NCBI RefSeq assembly: GCF_965638725.1
Contig: NC_134950.1
Span: 107,096,802 to 107,160,801 of the forward strand
From: Aptenodytes patagonicus
Lineage: Eukaryota; Chordata; Aves; Sphenisciformes; Spheniscidae
Length of the DNA: 64,000 bases
Direction: 5' to 3'
Shown here in pieces: positions 11,765 to 23,704 of this stretch (position 1 is the stretch's first letter; every line of letters begins with the position of its first letter). The notes beneath the pieces were generated by a model. That model was not told the origin of the DNA and ran no database searches. It saw only the letters and a program-made list of their open reading frames with translations. Made by a program: the position numbers and the translations under genes.

Positions 11765-13975
11765 TCATAGTGGTTTGATAATATACTTTCACAAGTATAA
11801 CAAATGCTTCAATACTCTGTTTTTCTGCTTTTTCCTCCTTTAAACAAGGCACCTTTGAAAAAAAATTAAAAGTCTATAAATGCTGATTTTAATACATATT
11901 TATGAAGAAATAAGAGGTATTATGTACCTGAACCATACCCTACAGAATTGTACCTACCCAATTTGTACCATACGCTACAGAATCGTACAAATTAAGGTCA
12001 CAGAGGCAAAGAATTCTGGCATTTTCTAGCTCTTTAGTGCTTCATTTCACATAATTTGAAAGTTTCTGCCTCCGCTACCCCTCCCTCACAGTATTATAAA
12101 AAGCATTGGAAAAAAATGTTAAATCTTTCACACAGCTGGGGCTGGATGGCAAAGAAGGCAAAGAGGAATCAGGGACCTGAAGCTTGCAATGGAAACCCTA
12201 GGAAGAAAGGAATCTCCCATCAATACTTATAACTGGAAGATGATTTTTAAAAGGGAAGAGACCAGGTCTGCTGGGCACACAGATGGGTATGAAGGGAATC
12301 AGACTAGCGGGGAGGACGGATAAATATTACAGTGTGAAAAAAGGAGGATAAGACTGAGTGAAAAGCCTGGGACAGGACGTTGGGAAGAGGTGAGGACAAA
12401 GCTAAGAAGAGCACTGAAAGCCAGTTAGGAAGCAGAAAGAAAGGGAAGTCTGGGTATGTTACCTGACACTACGTAGCAAGGAAACCAAGAATAAATGTTT
12501 AGACATACATATTTCCCCTCTACAAACTCTGACTCAGTCTTTTGCAGGGCAGCATGACTAGAAGAGGAAAAACGCTGTGATACTTCTGCTATAAGCAAGC
12601 ATCCATGAAACCTAGTAGCAAAACATGTCTTGTGCAATACTCTAATAGTTCAAGTGGTATATGCTGCGAATTGGGATATTTCAGTATTTCTGATGACACA
12701 TGCAAGTGTCAGTATGTCCCTATCAGATTTTAAGTTTGTGCTCTAAAACACAAAAACATTAGAGCTATTAACCAATTCTTTGATGGGGTCACAAAAATTA
12801 TCATTTCCAGAAATGGCTGAACTGTTTCTGGTGAAGTTTATGGTATTGGCATGAGACACAAAGTCAGAATTCAAAATGGTCAGTGTTCAGAAACTGAACA
12901 AGCAATTGAAATTATTCAATACAGCGTGTGGGACAACTGTAAAACCAAGCATAAGTAGATGTTCTGCTTGTAATTTAAACTCACTTGTGTGTCAACATTG
13001 ATCCTATTGCTATGTTAAATTAATTTATCATTAGCAGAAGGGTACATAGTTTTAAAGCATATTTAAAAAATAAGTCTTAACTATATTAAGTACATGCATT
13101 GCACTGAAAGGCTCCATTCAGACTAAATGTCATACATTCCTTTTATATGAATAAACCCAGAAAGAATTATATGCAGCACTTTTGCTGTCTGTCGCCATGT
13201 TCGGCTGAGTTGAAGAAACATTTTCTCCTACACACACATATGGCCTACCGCAGGGTATAGAAAGTAAAAAGCTTCACCAGAATCCCTCTCGCCATTCTGT
13301 GCCAGCTAACTTGACTCAAATATTTTCCTTTTAAAAATATTTATAGAGCTTGACCCAAGGAGTGACCTCACTGACTACTTTTTACACTGCCTTGAGATAA
13401 ACTTGTAAAAAGCATGCTCTCCTACACTGGGAAAAACCTCTTGTCCCACTGGTTTATATGAAGTGATGTTTTCAGAAAAGTAAAATCCTGCTTTGTAAGC
13501 CAACCATAAGGTGATGGAAATGCCAAATCTTTAATCACCATTAGATTATTGTCTCAAATTTCTACTTTGTAAATCGTCATGCTAACATGGACAGGACTGA
13601 TACTCCACCTTCACAGGTAAAAGGAGTACAAGTACTTTGCTTAGATAAAGGTTAAAAATCTGGCCTTATTGAAAAAGGTTTTCAGATGCCTACAGTGTGA
13701 GGATTTTACTCAACATTCTTGCCCTAAATATACATTTAGATCAAGATAATGATCAGTATGAGACCTGGTATTTATACCATGTGCATGATAGCAAAGAACA
13801 CAGCAACATTTTTTTTCCAAATCTAGTTGTTACACTCAGAATCTTGTTTATGGGCAAAGAGGCAGCACACCTCTTAAACTGTAATAAATAATTTTGGGAG
13901 AGATGGGATGCCCTGCCTCAATAAACAGGGCAAAATTATCTTTGCCACCAGGATGGCTGACCTAGGAAGAAGGGA
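11765..13975. other. Intergenic, no gene seen
   Basis: AT-rich sequence with the small duplication at 11.93 kb; nothing else recognised. Confidence 0.5.
11932..11990 (+). repeat. Short tandem duplication, 35 bp period
   Basis: ACCATACCCTACAGAATTG and ACCATACGCTACAGAATCG start 35 bp apart, differing by two substitutions. Confidence 0.85.
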
Positions 13976-13979
13976 TTGA

Positions 13980-14900
13980 AACTAGGAATGACAGCGGAGG
14001 GACAAAGTTACCAGCAGCCCTGTGACCCCTGTGAGGGAGGGATGGATAGGGTTGATGAGCGAAGAGCATGGGGTGATATGTCAGAAAGGAAACACAAAAT
14101 CAGCAAAACAAGGCTTAAGCAGGGCCACCTCCAGCATTTGCATGTAAGCAAGACAACATTATCGGAAAAACCCAGACCCTTGCTGGCAAATTGGGATTCT
14201 GGGATGCCTCTCTGAAGTGCATGTACTCTAATATACATAGCATGAGGAATAAACATGATGAGTTAGAGATCTGTGTGCAGCTGCAGGGCTAAGATCTTGT
14301 TGGAATCACGGAGACATGGTGGAATGGCTTACAGGTCATTCCTGTCACCAGCAGGTTGAAGGAGGTGCTCCTTCCGCTCTGCTCAGCACTGGTGAGGTCA
14401 CACCTGGACTCCTGTGTCCAGTTCTGGGTTCCCCAGTACAAGAGAGACGTGGACGTACTGGAGTGAGTCCAGGAAAGGACCACAAAAATTATTAAGGGAC
14501 TGGAGCATCTCTCCTATGAGGAGGGCTGAGAGAGCTAAGACTGTTCAGCCTGGAAAAGAGAAGGCTCGGGGGGGATCTTAAAAATGTATATAAATATCTG
14601 AAGGGAGGGTGCAAAGAGGACAAAGCCAGTCTCTTTTCAGTGGTGCCCAGTGACAGGACCAGAGGTGATGGGCACAAACTGAAACACAGGAGGTTCCCTC
14701 TGAACATCAGGAAACACTTGTGAGGTGTCTGAGCACTGTCACAGGTTGGTCAAGGAGGTTGTTGAGTTTCCATCCTTGGAGATATTCAAAGGCCATCCAG
14801 ACAGACATAGTCCTGGGCAGCCTATTCCTGCTTGAGCAGGAGGGTTGGACCAGATGACCTCCAGAGGTCCCTTCCCACCTCAACCATCTGCGACTCTGAG
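13980..14900 (+). mobile_element. CR1 LINE, internally deleted, plus orientation
   Basis: At 14222-14333 the translation resembles the start of the CR1 endonuclease domain (tyr-ser-asn ... his-ser-met-arg-asn-lys, then GITETWWNG). The sequence then jumps to the 3' part of the element (GTGAGGTCACACCTGGACTC) and runs to the GGTTGGACCAGATGACCTC tail. The reverse transcriptase region is missing. Confidence 0.85.
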
Positions 14901-15870
14901 ATTGTTAGTATAATGGAATTTTTAACATTCTAACTCAAGGATCACCATTAGTCTTCATCTAATTATTGCAGAAAAATAATTAATAATAAAGTAGCTAGAG
15001 TACTTATATACAGGAAAAGATGCAATAATAGCAATAATACAATTAAAATTTAACACACACATTTCTTAGCTTCTACCCCTTTTCTGGTGTTATGCTCACC
15101 TTTCCACTGATCCTCTGGGTCCTAATGTTGGTGGTTTCACTCTGGTGTTGGCCATGGGGATGAGGCCTTACAGCAAGTTGTCAACATCTGGAGTCCTTTA
15201 CTGGGGGGAATAATATATTCATGCTGATTGTTTCTTCTTCCTCTCCCCTAAGATACGTTTGTTTTGAATTTAGGACTTTTAAAAAATTTTAAATAAAGTC
15301 CAGGGCATAAAAAATGAAACTAAGATACAAAGTAAAACTAAGATTTATTCAGAAAAAAAGCCATCACATATTAAACTGAAATGTCCAAATAATAAAGGTG
15401 GAAGAAGAGAAGTTCCTGATCTCATGAAGTTTAACAGGCACAGTTCTCACCAGCTGACAGTGGAAAAATGTCAGTCAAGCAAGACCACTGTGTATGATGA
15501 TCTCAGTATGATGGCTTCATTTGCTGGCAGGCTGATCTAATCATATTTGTGCTGTAGAAAATATATTTCTGATGAACACCAAACTTCACTTCCAAAGTGA
15601 CAAAACCCGATGTTACAGGGAGGCAGCTTTATTTGCCAACACACAGCAGCAGTGTCACAGAGATCTTTGAAATAGATTTCTTTTCCCTCTTCAAATCTCC
15701 TTTACCCAATAGCTCAGCTGCCATTATATTACTTAGAGAAAATTAAGGCATCCAACTGTCTTAAAATTGGAAGATATTTGTAATGATTAGGAGAACTAAT
15801 TATACACAAAACCAGAAAAAATCACAGCATTTTCAAATAATCTTTAAAACAGTCTGCTGGCAAATTATTT

Positions 15871-15888
15871 AAAAAAAAAAAAAAAAAA
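15871..15888 (+). repeat. Poly(A) run
   Basis: Eighteen consecutive A. No recognisable retroposed body precedes it. Confidence 0.9.
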
Positions 15889-18800
15889 GCCATACCATCT
15901 ATTCTTAAGACTAAAGGGACATAAATAAATAAAAACTCAAAGCAGAAACCACTTTAAATAAAAATGCCAAATTTTATGTCTTAAGTTTCACTTTTCAGTT
16001 TACAGAACAGAAATTTTTTCTTCGAGAATAATTTTCTTTGAGATTATCATCTGTCAAAGAACTTTAAAAATAAGGACAGTACATGACCACCTTGGTCTGG
16101 CATCACGTTTTAGCAGATAAATGCATTCTTCACTCTTATCCAAGTATGTCTCTTACTGCTCCATCAGTGTATTTTTGGAAAATGCTTTCCAACAGGCAGA
16201 CTACTTCCATGCAATTTTGTGAACTGTTCTCCCTCTCTTCTCAAAATACAGTAAATTCTGCTTTCCATATTGCCTATCCTCCCAGTACCAGTTGTGATTT
16301 TTCTTCTTCTGATCACTTTCTGGCTGGTACTTCTGGAATGCCTGTTCAGGATAAGGCAGCAGAGGTTAAAAATGAAACTCGCCCACAGGTAGTGAACCTG
16401 CTAATTAAGGGAGCAGGGGAAATTAAAACTAGGCATTTAAGTACCACAAAAAGGAAATACACAATACCAGCAGGACAGAAAATGTGTTTATGCTGCCTGT
16501 GACTGTTACAGGATAGCTACCACCCACAGTTACGAGACAGAAATAAACACATTACCCATGTGCTTGAATCTTTTTCCAAAATTTAAAATACAGAGTTATA
16601 CATCTTAAAAAATAACATGTGGGCAAAATAAGCTTTGAGCAACAACACGATTCACATGTTGTAAGTCTAACTTTGTTTTTCATTGTTTTTATTTTAGGAA
16701 GAGTTGTTCGGCACACAAACACACCCAATAATGCTTTCAAAAAACTATTCAAAATGAAAAAGAAACACTCTTCCTCCCTCTGCTCCACAACTTAAATGCA
16801 TGCCTTCTGACACACTAGCAAGGATTGTTCAACACTACTAGAAGAATTCACACAGATCAAGACAAGGCTTATAACTAGACGTGATTCTTATTAAATGAAG
16901 TAGTATTTCCAGAAAAAAAAAGAAGTAGGCATGTTATTTGTGTGCCCAAAATCTCCGCTAACTGTCACTAGTTAGACTGTCTACAGGAATGTACCACATC
17001 TGCCTACAGAACAGGAGGCCTTGGTCCTGGGACAGCTATGGCTACAACCCTGCCAGTTACCTAGACCACTCATGTTTTTTCTTTTTTCAAACACAGGCCC
17101 CAGAACCAACCCTAGTAGCCACACCAATGCTCCTTAGGCCATCCTCAGTTGCAACTTCAAAGTCCAGAGTGCTCATTCTACACTGCTGGCCAGTAGGAGC
17201 CTCTGGGTCACCTATCCTATATGCACCACTAGCATCAGGGATAGTTCCGTCTAGCATTTGCCCAAGCCTAACTCATCTTCATCAGATCTACCCTGTAACT
17301 CCCCTGCACAGCCCTGTGCAGAATGCATTGCTGCATTCTTTTCTGGTGTTGATACACCAGCAATGCACTGATAACCACAGGGCTGGGAAGGGCAGCAGAA
17401 AGAGAACAGGAAGAAGAGAAGCCTGACTATATCCGTGTGCAGTGCTTCATATAATGGTGTGTGCATCACTGCTAAAGGTCTCTGTCAAAACAGACTGTAA
17501 GTTGTCATCATCAAACATAAAATTAAAAGGTTACCTTCACCTGCTAGCTCTTGAAACAACAAAATTTCATTGTCCAAAGGTTTAATCATAGGTTGAAAGA
17601 AGAAATTACCAGTGACCAAAATAGTTCTGTGCTTTAGCCAGGTAAATTGTGTAGTCCTTGAATACATATTTGGATAAATAAGAGTGCATCTATTTCTTTT
17701 ACTGTCTTCCGATAGATGCAGAATATTTTTCCTGATTTCCTAGAGATTTGCAACCTATATCCTCTAACTGAACAACTCGCATCCTACAGTTGTACTGCTT
17801 CCCACCTGATTCCCACCACACCTTCTGCCTGTTCTGCTGTGCTGCAGCAGCTGCTCTGAGCAATACACGTACACTGAGGGACCCACGTACATTCAGAACA
17901 GACGCAGAGTTCAGTTCTGCTGCCTTCATATCAGTAGGAGCACTACCCTAGGGGAAGAGAGAATCTCATTCCTACACAAGCCATGAGAACCACTATAGGG
18001 ATAGGAAATTTCTATTTTTGACAGCTCTACTCTGTCCCTTTTGGTTGACACTAGCCGAAAGAGTCTAAATTGTCTTGCCTGTCCATCAAGACTCCCACTA
18101 CCTATAATTGTTCTGGTTGTTGTTAGTAAATCAGCTTAAGTGTTCATTCTCTCTTCAATCCCTTTGCTGCTGAGATGCAATGAGCTTCATCTTGTTCATG
18201 GGTTAAAAACAAACAACTGTAAAAGCTTAGCTTACATTTTGATGCTACAAATTCTTTCTGCCAGTTGCATTGCTTGCTTCCTAAAAAATAAACTCTAAAA
18301 AATTACTTAGAAATAGTAAATGAATTAATGCCATGCCAACATCCTCTATCTGGCTTTTTAGGTCTATTTATGATGGCCTTTACCTACAAAATTCTTTATC
18401 ATTATTTCCTTCCTTGCTCAATACACAAATTAGGCAGTGCTAATTCACTCAGCATCTGTTTTATCCTTGCCTGACATACAGTCTTGTATTACCTGAACAC
18501 TAATCAGACTCTATTCTGAATACCCTGTCATCATATTTCATTACTTCAGAAACCAGCTGAACAATGAAAAGAAGCATGTACTAATCTCCTGCGGTCCTGA
18601 GTCCCACTCCCCTTACCCATTCCATCACCATCTCACCCGATTATAAGTATGTTTTTCATCCAGCTCCCAGTCCCTGCCTGTCTCTCCATGTTCTCACAGA
18701 CTGTAAACCCAGTTTGTGCCCCATTTCATTCCTTTCAACCATTTCTTCCACTATGTTATCCAGTCCCACTGCCTCAGAGACTCATCTCGTTCTCTGATCA

Positions 18801-20167
18801 TTGAAAACAAATGACTCCCTCCTCCATGCAGTGAGGCCTCAGAAGAATAAGCCATATCAGGAGTCTAGTCCTTCTGCTCTCAGTTCTGACACAGTCCTGA
18901 AGTCTGCTTGGAATAATGACAGACACTTTCAATATTTTAGCCATTCAGTTTCACTAAGGGTGTGCAAATGTTAGTTTCTAAAAGCTTAACGTTTGCATAG
19001 CTTATTAAGATTTTCCTGATTTTTTATCAGACATTGTTGAATTATTTTAAGCTTTCCATATAACACAACCTAAGGCAGACAACCTGGGTAGGAAACTGTA
19101 GTAGCTAATTAGTCAAAGCTTAGCAAAATACAAATCATGTAAGGGCATGAGCCAATACTGCGAATGCTGAGTGCTTCAACATGCAGTTCTCCTCAGCACA
19201 CACACAGCACATCCCTAAAGCCTTTTAGAAATCCAGTCAGCTCTCAGATGGAAAAAAAAATCCATTGTAATTCACTTTCAGTGTTTTCTTTTTATCAGTT
19301 TTAAATTAACATGCTTCAAGTTTTCACTTGTGTTTATGTGATAGGACTGAATTAACAAAACACCTGAAATAAGCCTAAGATACAGAGTTACACCTGCTAG
19401 TGTGGTGCCCTCTGTGATACTGTGATACCTGCTACTGTGGTATAAATTGGGTGCTAGTATATTAACACTGTCAGTCACTCCTCAAGACATCAAACATTAA
19501 TTCCTTACCTATAACGCATTTCAAGAAAAGCTAACCTTTTCATATTGTTGCCTAGCCAAACCAGATGATGACACTTCTGTTTTTACCATCCCTGAAGCAT
19601 ACGTATAGACGTTTTACTTGGGTTTCAGGGTTTTCTTCTAACTGCCTTGCTCAGCTGGAGCAGCCACAAACCTCAGATCTTCCACAACAATTGTGTAAAA
19701 TCCACTTCTTTGATGTACTGGTTACACAAAAACATCAACAAAAAGAAAAGGAAAAACCTTCAAATTGTATGCTTTGCAAAGAGGAAGTCAAAGAGGGGAA
19801 AAATATATTTTTGCATGTTATTTTTATATCAGTCAGAATCATACATAAGAGGTATGCATTGTAGAGCAATAGAAGAAGAAGAGGTATTTCTCTTTCTGTC
19901 TTCCAAGATTGAAGGAAATCTCAACCTTTTTAAAAATTAAACAGCAGTTTGAAGTGATGTATGTAACAAACAATCAAACAGAAACAGCAGGACATATTTT
20001 CAAGAAAAGCTAAAGCTAAGTTTCTGAATGTCAGTTGTAAGAGAAAGGAGGAGAAGCAGCTCTTAGATTTTGGACTTTCCAAAAATAAAGCATGGCAGTT
20101 ATTTGTAGTTTCTCTAATCCTCTCTGTGTTTTTAACTCAGACTGCCTAGAACAGTTCTGCTTCTTGG

Positions 20168-20170
<3 letters not shown>

Positions 20171-20198
<28 letters not shown>

Positions 20199-20219
20199 AC
20201 AAAACAAAACAAAACAAAC
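20171..20219 (+). repeat. (AAAAC)n microsatellite
   Basis: Nearly ten perfect copies of the pentamer. Confidence 0.97.
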
Positions 20220-21756
20220 AGCAAAAACGAGAAGACTTACTTAACAATCACATTTGCTAACTAGAGCAACAAAATGCTAGCTTTCCAGACTTTTATCCAT
20301 CTCAGTCCTGCATGCCCAGCTTCTACATTTTCTTGAGTATTGCCAAAAAAACAGCAGCATGAACCAGTTACACCTGGCATTATGATGGCAATGATAGCAG
20401 TATGGGAGGTGTCCAGACTAGAAGTGGGATCTTACAAGAGTAGTTAAGGATTTACTTTGAGGCAATTTTGATAGCTGGTAATACACCAGCAAAGAAAAAA
20501 ATCTTGGTAGGACTTCTGGCACATAGGTGAACTTGCAAAAAGCAGAAAAAAGCTGTATTTTTAACTTAAAACTGAGTGCATTTAGTAAGGTGTGACCAAT
20601 ATGCAAATGATAGAGAGCCTATGCAGATTTATGAAGTCCTTCCACAGATCAAGGCTACACACTGATCACAGAGCTTCTGCTCTGTTACTCAGGAATTTTC
20701 ACTTCTTTCCTTTAGAAGTGCTAAACAGCAGGAGAGAGGGCATTGAATAAGTCAATTCCTGGCTATAGTAGCTGCTGCTGCAGAGCACAGGGATTGTTTC
20801 AATTAGAGTTTGTGTTTACAGAACTGACTTCTCAAAAAATACCTGAAGTTTTGCATTCTGTTTTGTTACTGTTACTAGCCCTGATGCTAGCATATATAAA
20901 AATGGGATTTTACAAGCACTTGTTTGCACATCTGGATGGTAGTTGTATTAATAAACTGGTGTTTCCTTGGCTCCAAGAAAGTGTAAACAAAGGAGAAATG
21001 GAAAAAACAAGTAAGATTTAACAGAGGGTTCTTTTAGCACAGACTCATTTTAGCTTTCCTGCAGCATTATAATCCAATGCAGATGTTCATTTGCCTCGTT
21101 CTTGGCAGCTGTGTTAGATGAACTTCCTCTCTTCAGTAACATTTTCTCAGGGATTTATTATCCCTTTGTGACTCTGCCCTTAACTTTCTCATTCCTTACA
21201 TGTGACAGTGAAAACCCAAAATGGTGAGAAATCAAGCTAAATATATGAAAGAATTACAAGCCAATAGTAACACTATGTAAAAGTAAACACAATATTTAGG
21301 TGATTAAAGTACAAACTATCTCTGTTTTATCATTTCTGATAGTGGTAATGGCTCTTACTTATTAAGTCAAAACAAACCAAATAATTATATAAGAAAATAA
21401 GAGAGATGGAGCAGTAGTAATAAACCTAATGGCATGGACAAGGTTTACATTTAGTAATAAATTTATACAAATGTGCTTTATCAGGTTTTTTAAAAATATA
21501 GCCTAATGCATTAAGCTCTCAGATAAATGATTTTTACTCACAACATGAGTATGTCTAGAGAAAGAAGGATGATTAGGGTCTGCTCACCTCTAAATTTCCT
21601 GCGTAACATTGAAGCCTGACCTATTGCTAAGAAGCAGCTTCTGATAATATGAATATGGAGGAGAAGCCAGTACTGCCAAGTTCTTCAGCATTCGAGTTGT
21701 TCTTCTTTTAATTTAAAACCTTCCCTTCAGTTCGATGCAAAAAAGTAGCGGACTGT

Positions 21757-22250
21757 CAGGGCCTTGAGTGCACCAATAGGCATTAACTGCTCTAAGCAGC
21801 CTCATCAGGGACCTCCACTCACACTGTCTGCCAGGAACTCTATCAAAGATCAGGCCTGGGGTTTCAGTCTCTGAGGTATGTTGCAGGTGTGCCTATCTGT
21901 TGTCCTGTCTCTGGTACTACCTCCTGGATGGGCTTTGGACCTATGTTGCAGTTAGCTTGTCTTCTGGATGGGCTCAGGACCTGCGCTGTAGCCTTATCTC
22001 CAGCCCTGACTCCATTTGTTTCTGACTAGACTCCCTCAAGGGACCCTGGATTGCTTTGCCTTGTCTGGGACTGCCAATGGACCTTGTTACTAGCACCCTG
22101 CTCTGCTTGCCCAGCTCAGGGGCTGTAGGACAGTGCCCTGGTCAGCAAGGTCTCTACCTGAGCTGTGATCGCTCTCAGCTCCTGGCTCACCTTCCCTTAT
22201 GGAGCAGTCAGTCCTAGCTGCTCTGTGACACAGACTCCAAAAAGCCTGTG
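21757..22250 (+). repeat. Dispersed repeat family X, copy 1
   Basis: Shares ordered blocks with 38528-38940: a CAGGGC-TGAGTGCACCA start, AGCAGCCTCA, ACTATCAAAG-type and CCTGGGGT blocks, AGCACCCTGC, CTGTGAT, and GAGCAGTCAGTCCT versus GAGTAGTCCTGCTCC. It is GC-richer than its surroundings. I do not recognise the family; it could be part of an LTR or a DNA transposon. Confidence 0.6.
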
Positions 22251-22949
22251 CTATTGTATCACAATTCTATCACCAGTAGTGCTAGCTGAAAACGCGTCAA
22301 AGTGTTATGAAAAAAATGCAGCTGTTAGGATATTTTAGGAAAATGTCTATTTTGATGAAATTCTGTTGGAGAAAAATACAGTTAGGAATCACTAATTCTC
22401 CTTACTCTAAAACTAGTTTAATCACATCTTTTTCAAAAAAATTCACAAAGATTTTTTAAAAGCTTTGATTTTATGAAACTCTAGAAGGAAAACATTTTAT
22501 GTAAATGAAGTAGTAACAATAATCTCTACCTTACCAATTTTTCTTGGAAATACTAACTTGAGTCCTGAAGCCCAGAATCCCATCTATTCCTTTTAAGTGA
22601 CCAAAAAAAATTTACTTCACATCGTGACTATTCTAGGGGTTTAATTACACAAATATCTGTATGAGTCAGGGGTTGCCAAATCCAGTAGCCTGAGAGAGGT
22701 GAGGCTGTGGAAGCGCCATTTCCCCAGGTCCTGCCAGTAGTGAGGCTGAGCATGTATTCCCAATAGGCACACAAACATATGTAATATATAAGTACACATG
22801 GTTGGGCACACAGATCAACACAGACAGAAAACACAGCACTCACACAAACACAAACAGCACCATCCTGTTCCCCCCTGTGACTGCTTAGGATGGAAGCCCA
22901 TTAGTGGATAATATATGGAGAGATATATATAAAAAATATGTTCCCCTCC

Positions 22950-23400
22950 TTAGACACTCAGGTCTATCCAGTAGCTGGCCCCTGGATTCCCTTGTGTCTC
23001 CAGTTGCTGGCACCTGGACATACAATACCCCAGGGTCCACAGTCCCACTCTAGTTGCCGGTACTCAGACTTACACACAGATTCACACACTCACTATTGAT
23101 CCATCCATTAACTGGCCTTAAACACGCACCCTAGCCAGGTGCTCTCCCGTTGATGCCCTGATCTTTCAGTTGCCTCACACATAGAGACAAACAGTTCTCT
23201 CTGATAGCTGGTCCAGACCTATGGCCCTACCAACAACCAAATCCCAGACCCTATGGTATCTCCAGTAGCTGGCCTGAACTTCCTGCTCCCTGCAGTAGCC
23301 AACTCAGTAGCCTCTGGTCTCTCCAGTATCCAGCTCAGACTTATGTTCCCCACTCCAGTTGCTGCCACTTAAACTTCCATACACACACATCCACATAGAA
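22950..23400 (-). repeat. Degenerate tandem repeat built on a CCAGTAGCTGGC-like core
   Basis: The plus strand repeats TCCAGTAGCTGGCCC, TCCAGTTGCTGGCAC, CTAGTTGCCGGTACT, CTGATAGCTGGTCC, TCCAGTAGCTGGCC and CTCCAGTTGCTGCC, at variable spacing of about 40-70 bp. It lies directly downstream (minus sense) of the family Y LTR-like promoter region. Confidence 0.6.
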
Positions 23401-23439
23401 TAGAGAGTCCCTTAACCCAGGAAATGCTTGGAATTCGAG

Positions 23440-23700
23440 TTTAATTAGAAGACACGACAGACTGCACTGACCAGGAACAAGGCATGGCCAGAAAAACATA
23501 CTGACCAGCCATCTGTTTATACATGATCAGTCCCTTTTTTCCCCTTATCAATCTGTTTTCCCATGCTTGTTCCTCCCCAAACTATTGTGATCTCCCCACC
23601 TTTCTCCACCTTTAGTTCTTCCCTTAAGCAATCCCAAGATGCTTCTGCCCAGCATCCCATAATGAGTCCTACACTGCTGTAGGCAGTGACCTCCTCCTCT
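23440..23700 (-). mobile_element. LTR-like repeat family Y, copy 1 (minus)
   Basis: On the minus strand it carries TTATGGGATG, GGGGAGGAACAAG, a TATA-like GTATAAACAGATGGCTGGTC and CTAATTAAAC about 80 bp later. This is the spacing of an LTR promoter and poly(A) signal. The same ordered blocks occur at 39.84-40.08 kb on the plus strand. The degenerate repeats at 22.95-23.40 kb may be its U5 or leader. Confidence 0.5.
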
Positions 23701-23704
23701 GCCT

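Larger units (their letters stand above)
14905..21755. other. Intergenic, no gene seen
   Basis: Several frames of 90-145 codons occur (for example 16083-16502, 16989-17426, 19565-19864), with no domain or splice context I can recognise. The GC-richer stretch at 16.99-17.42 kb may be an old unidentified repeat. Confidence 0.5.

Noticed and set aside
16989..17426. 145-codon plus-strand frame
   Set aside because: No recognisable domain, begins in a repeat-like GC-richer stretch, no splice or promoter context. Treated as chance.
20743..21021. 92-codon frame with a leucine-rich hydrophobic run
   Set aside because: The start is TTG, there is no signal or splice context, and nothing around it supports a gene.
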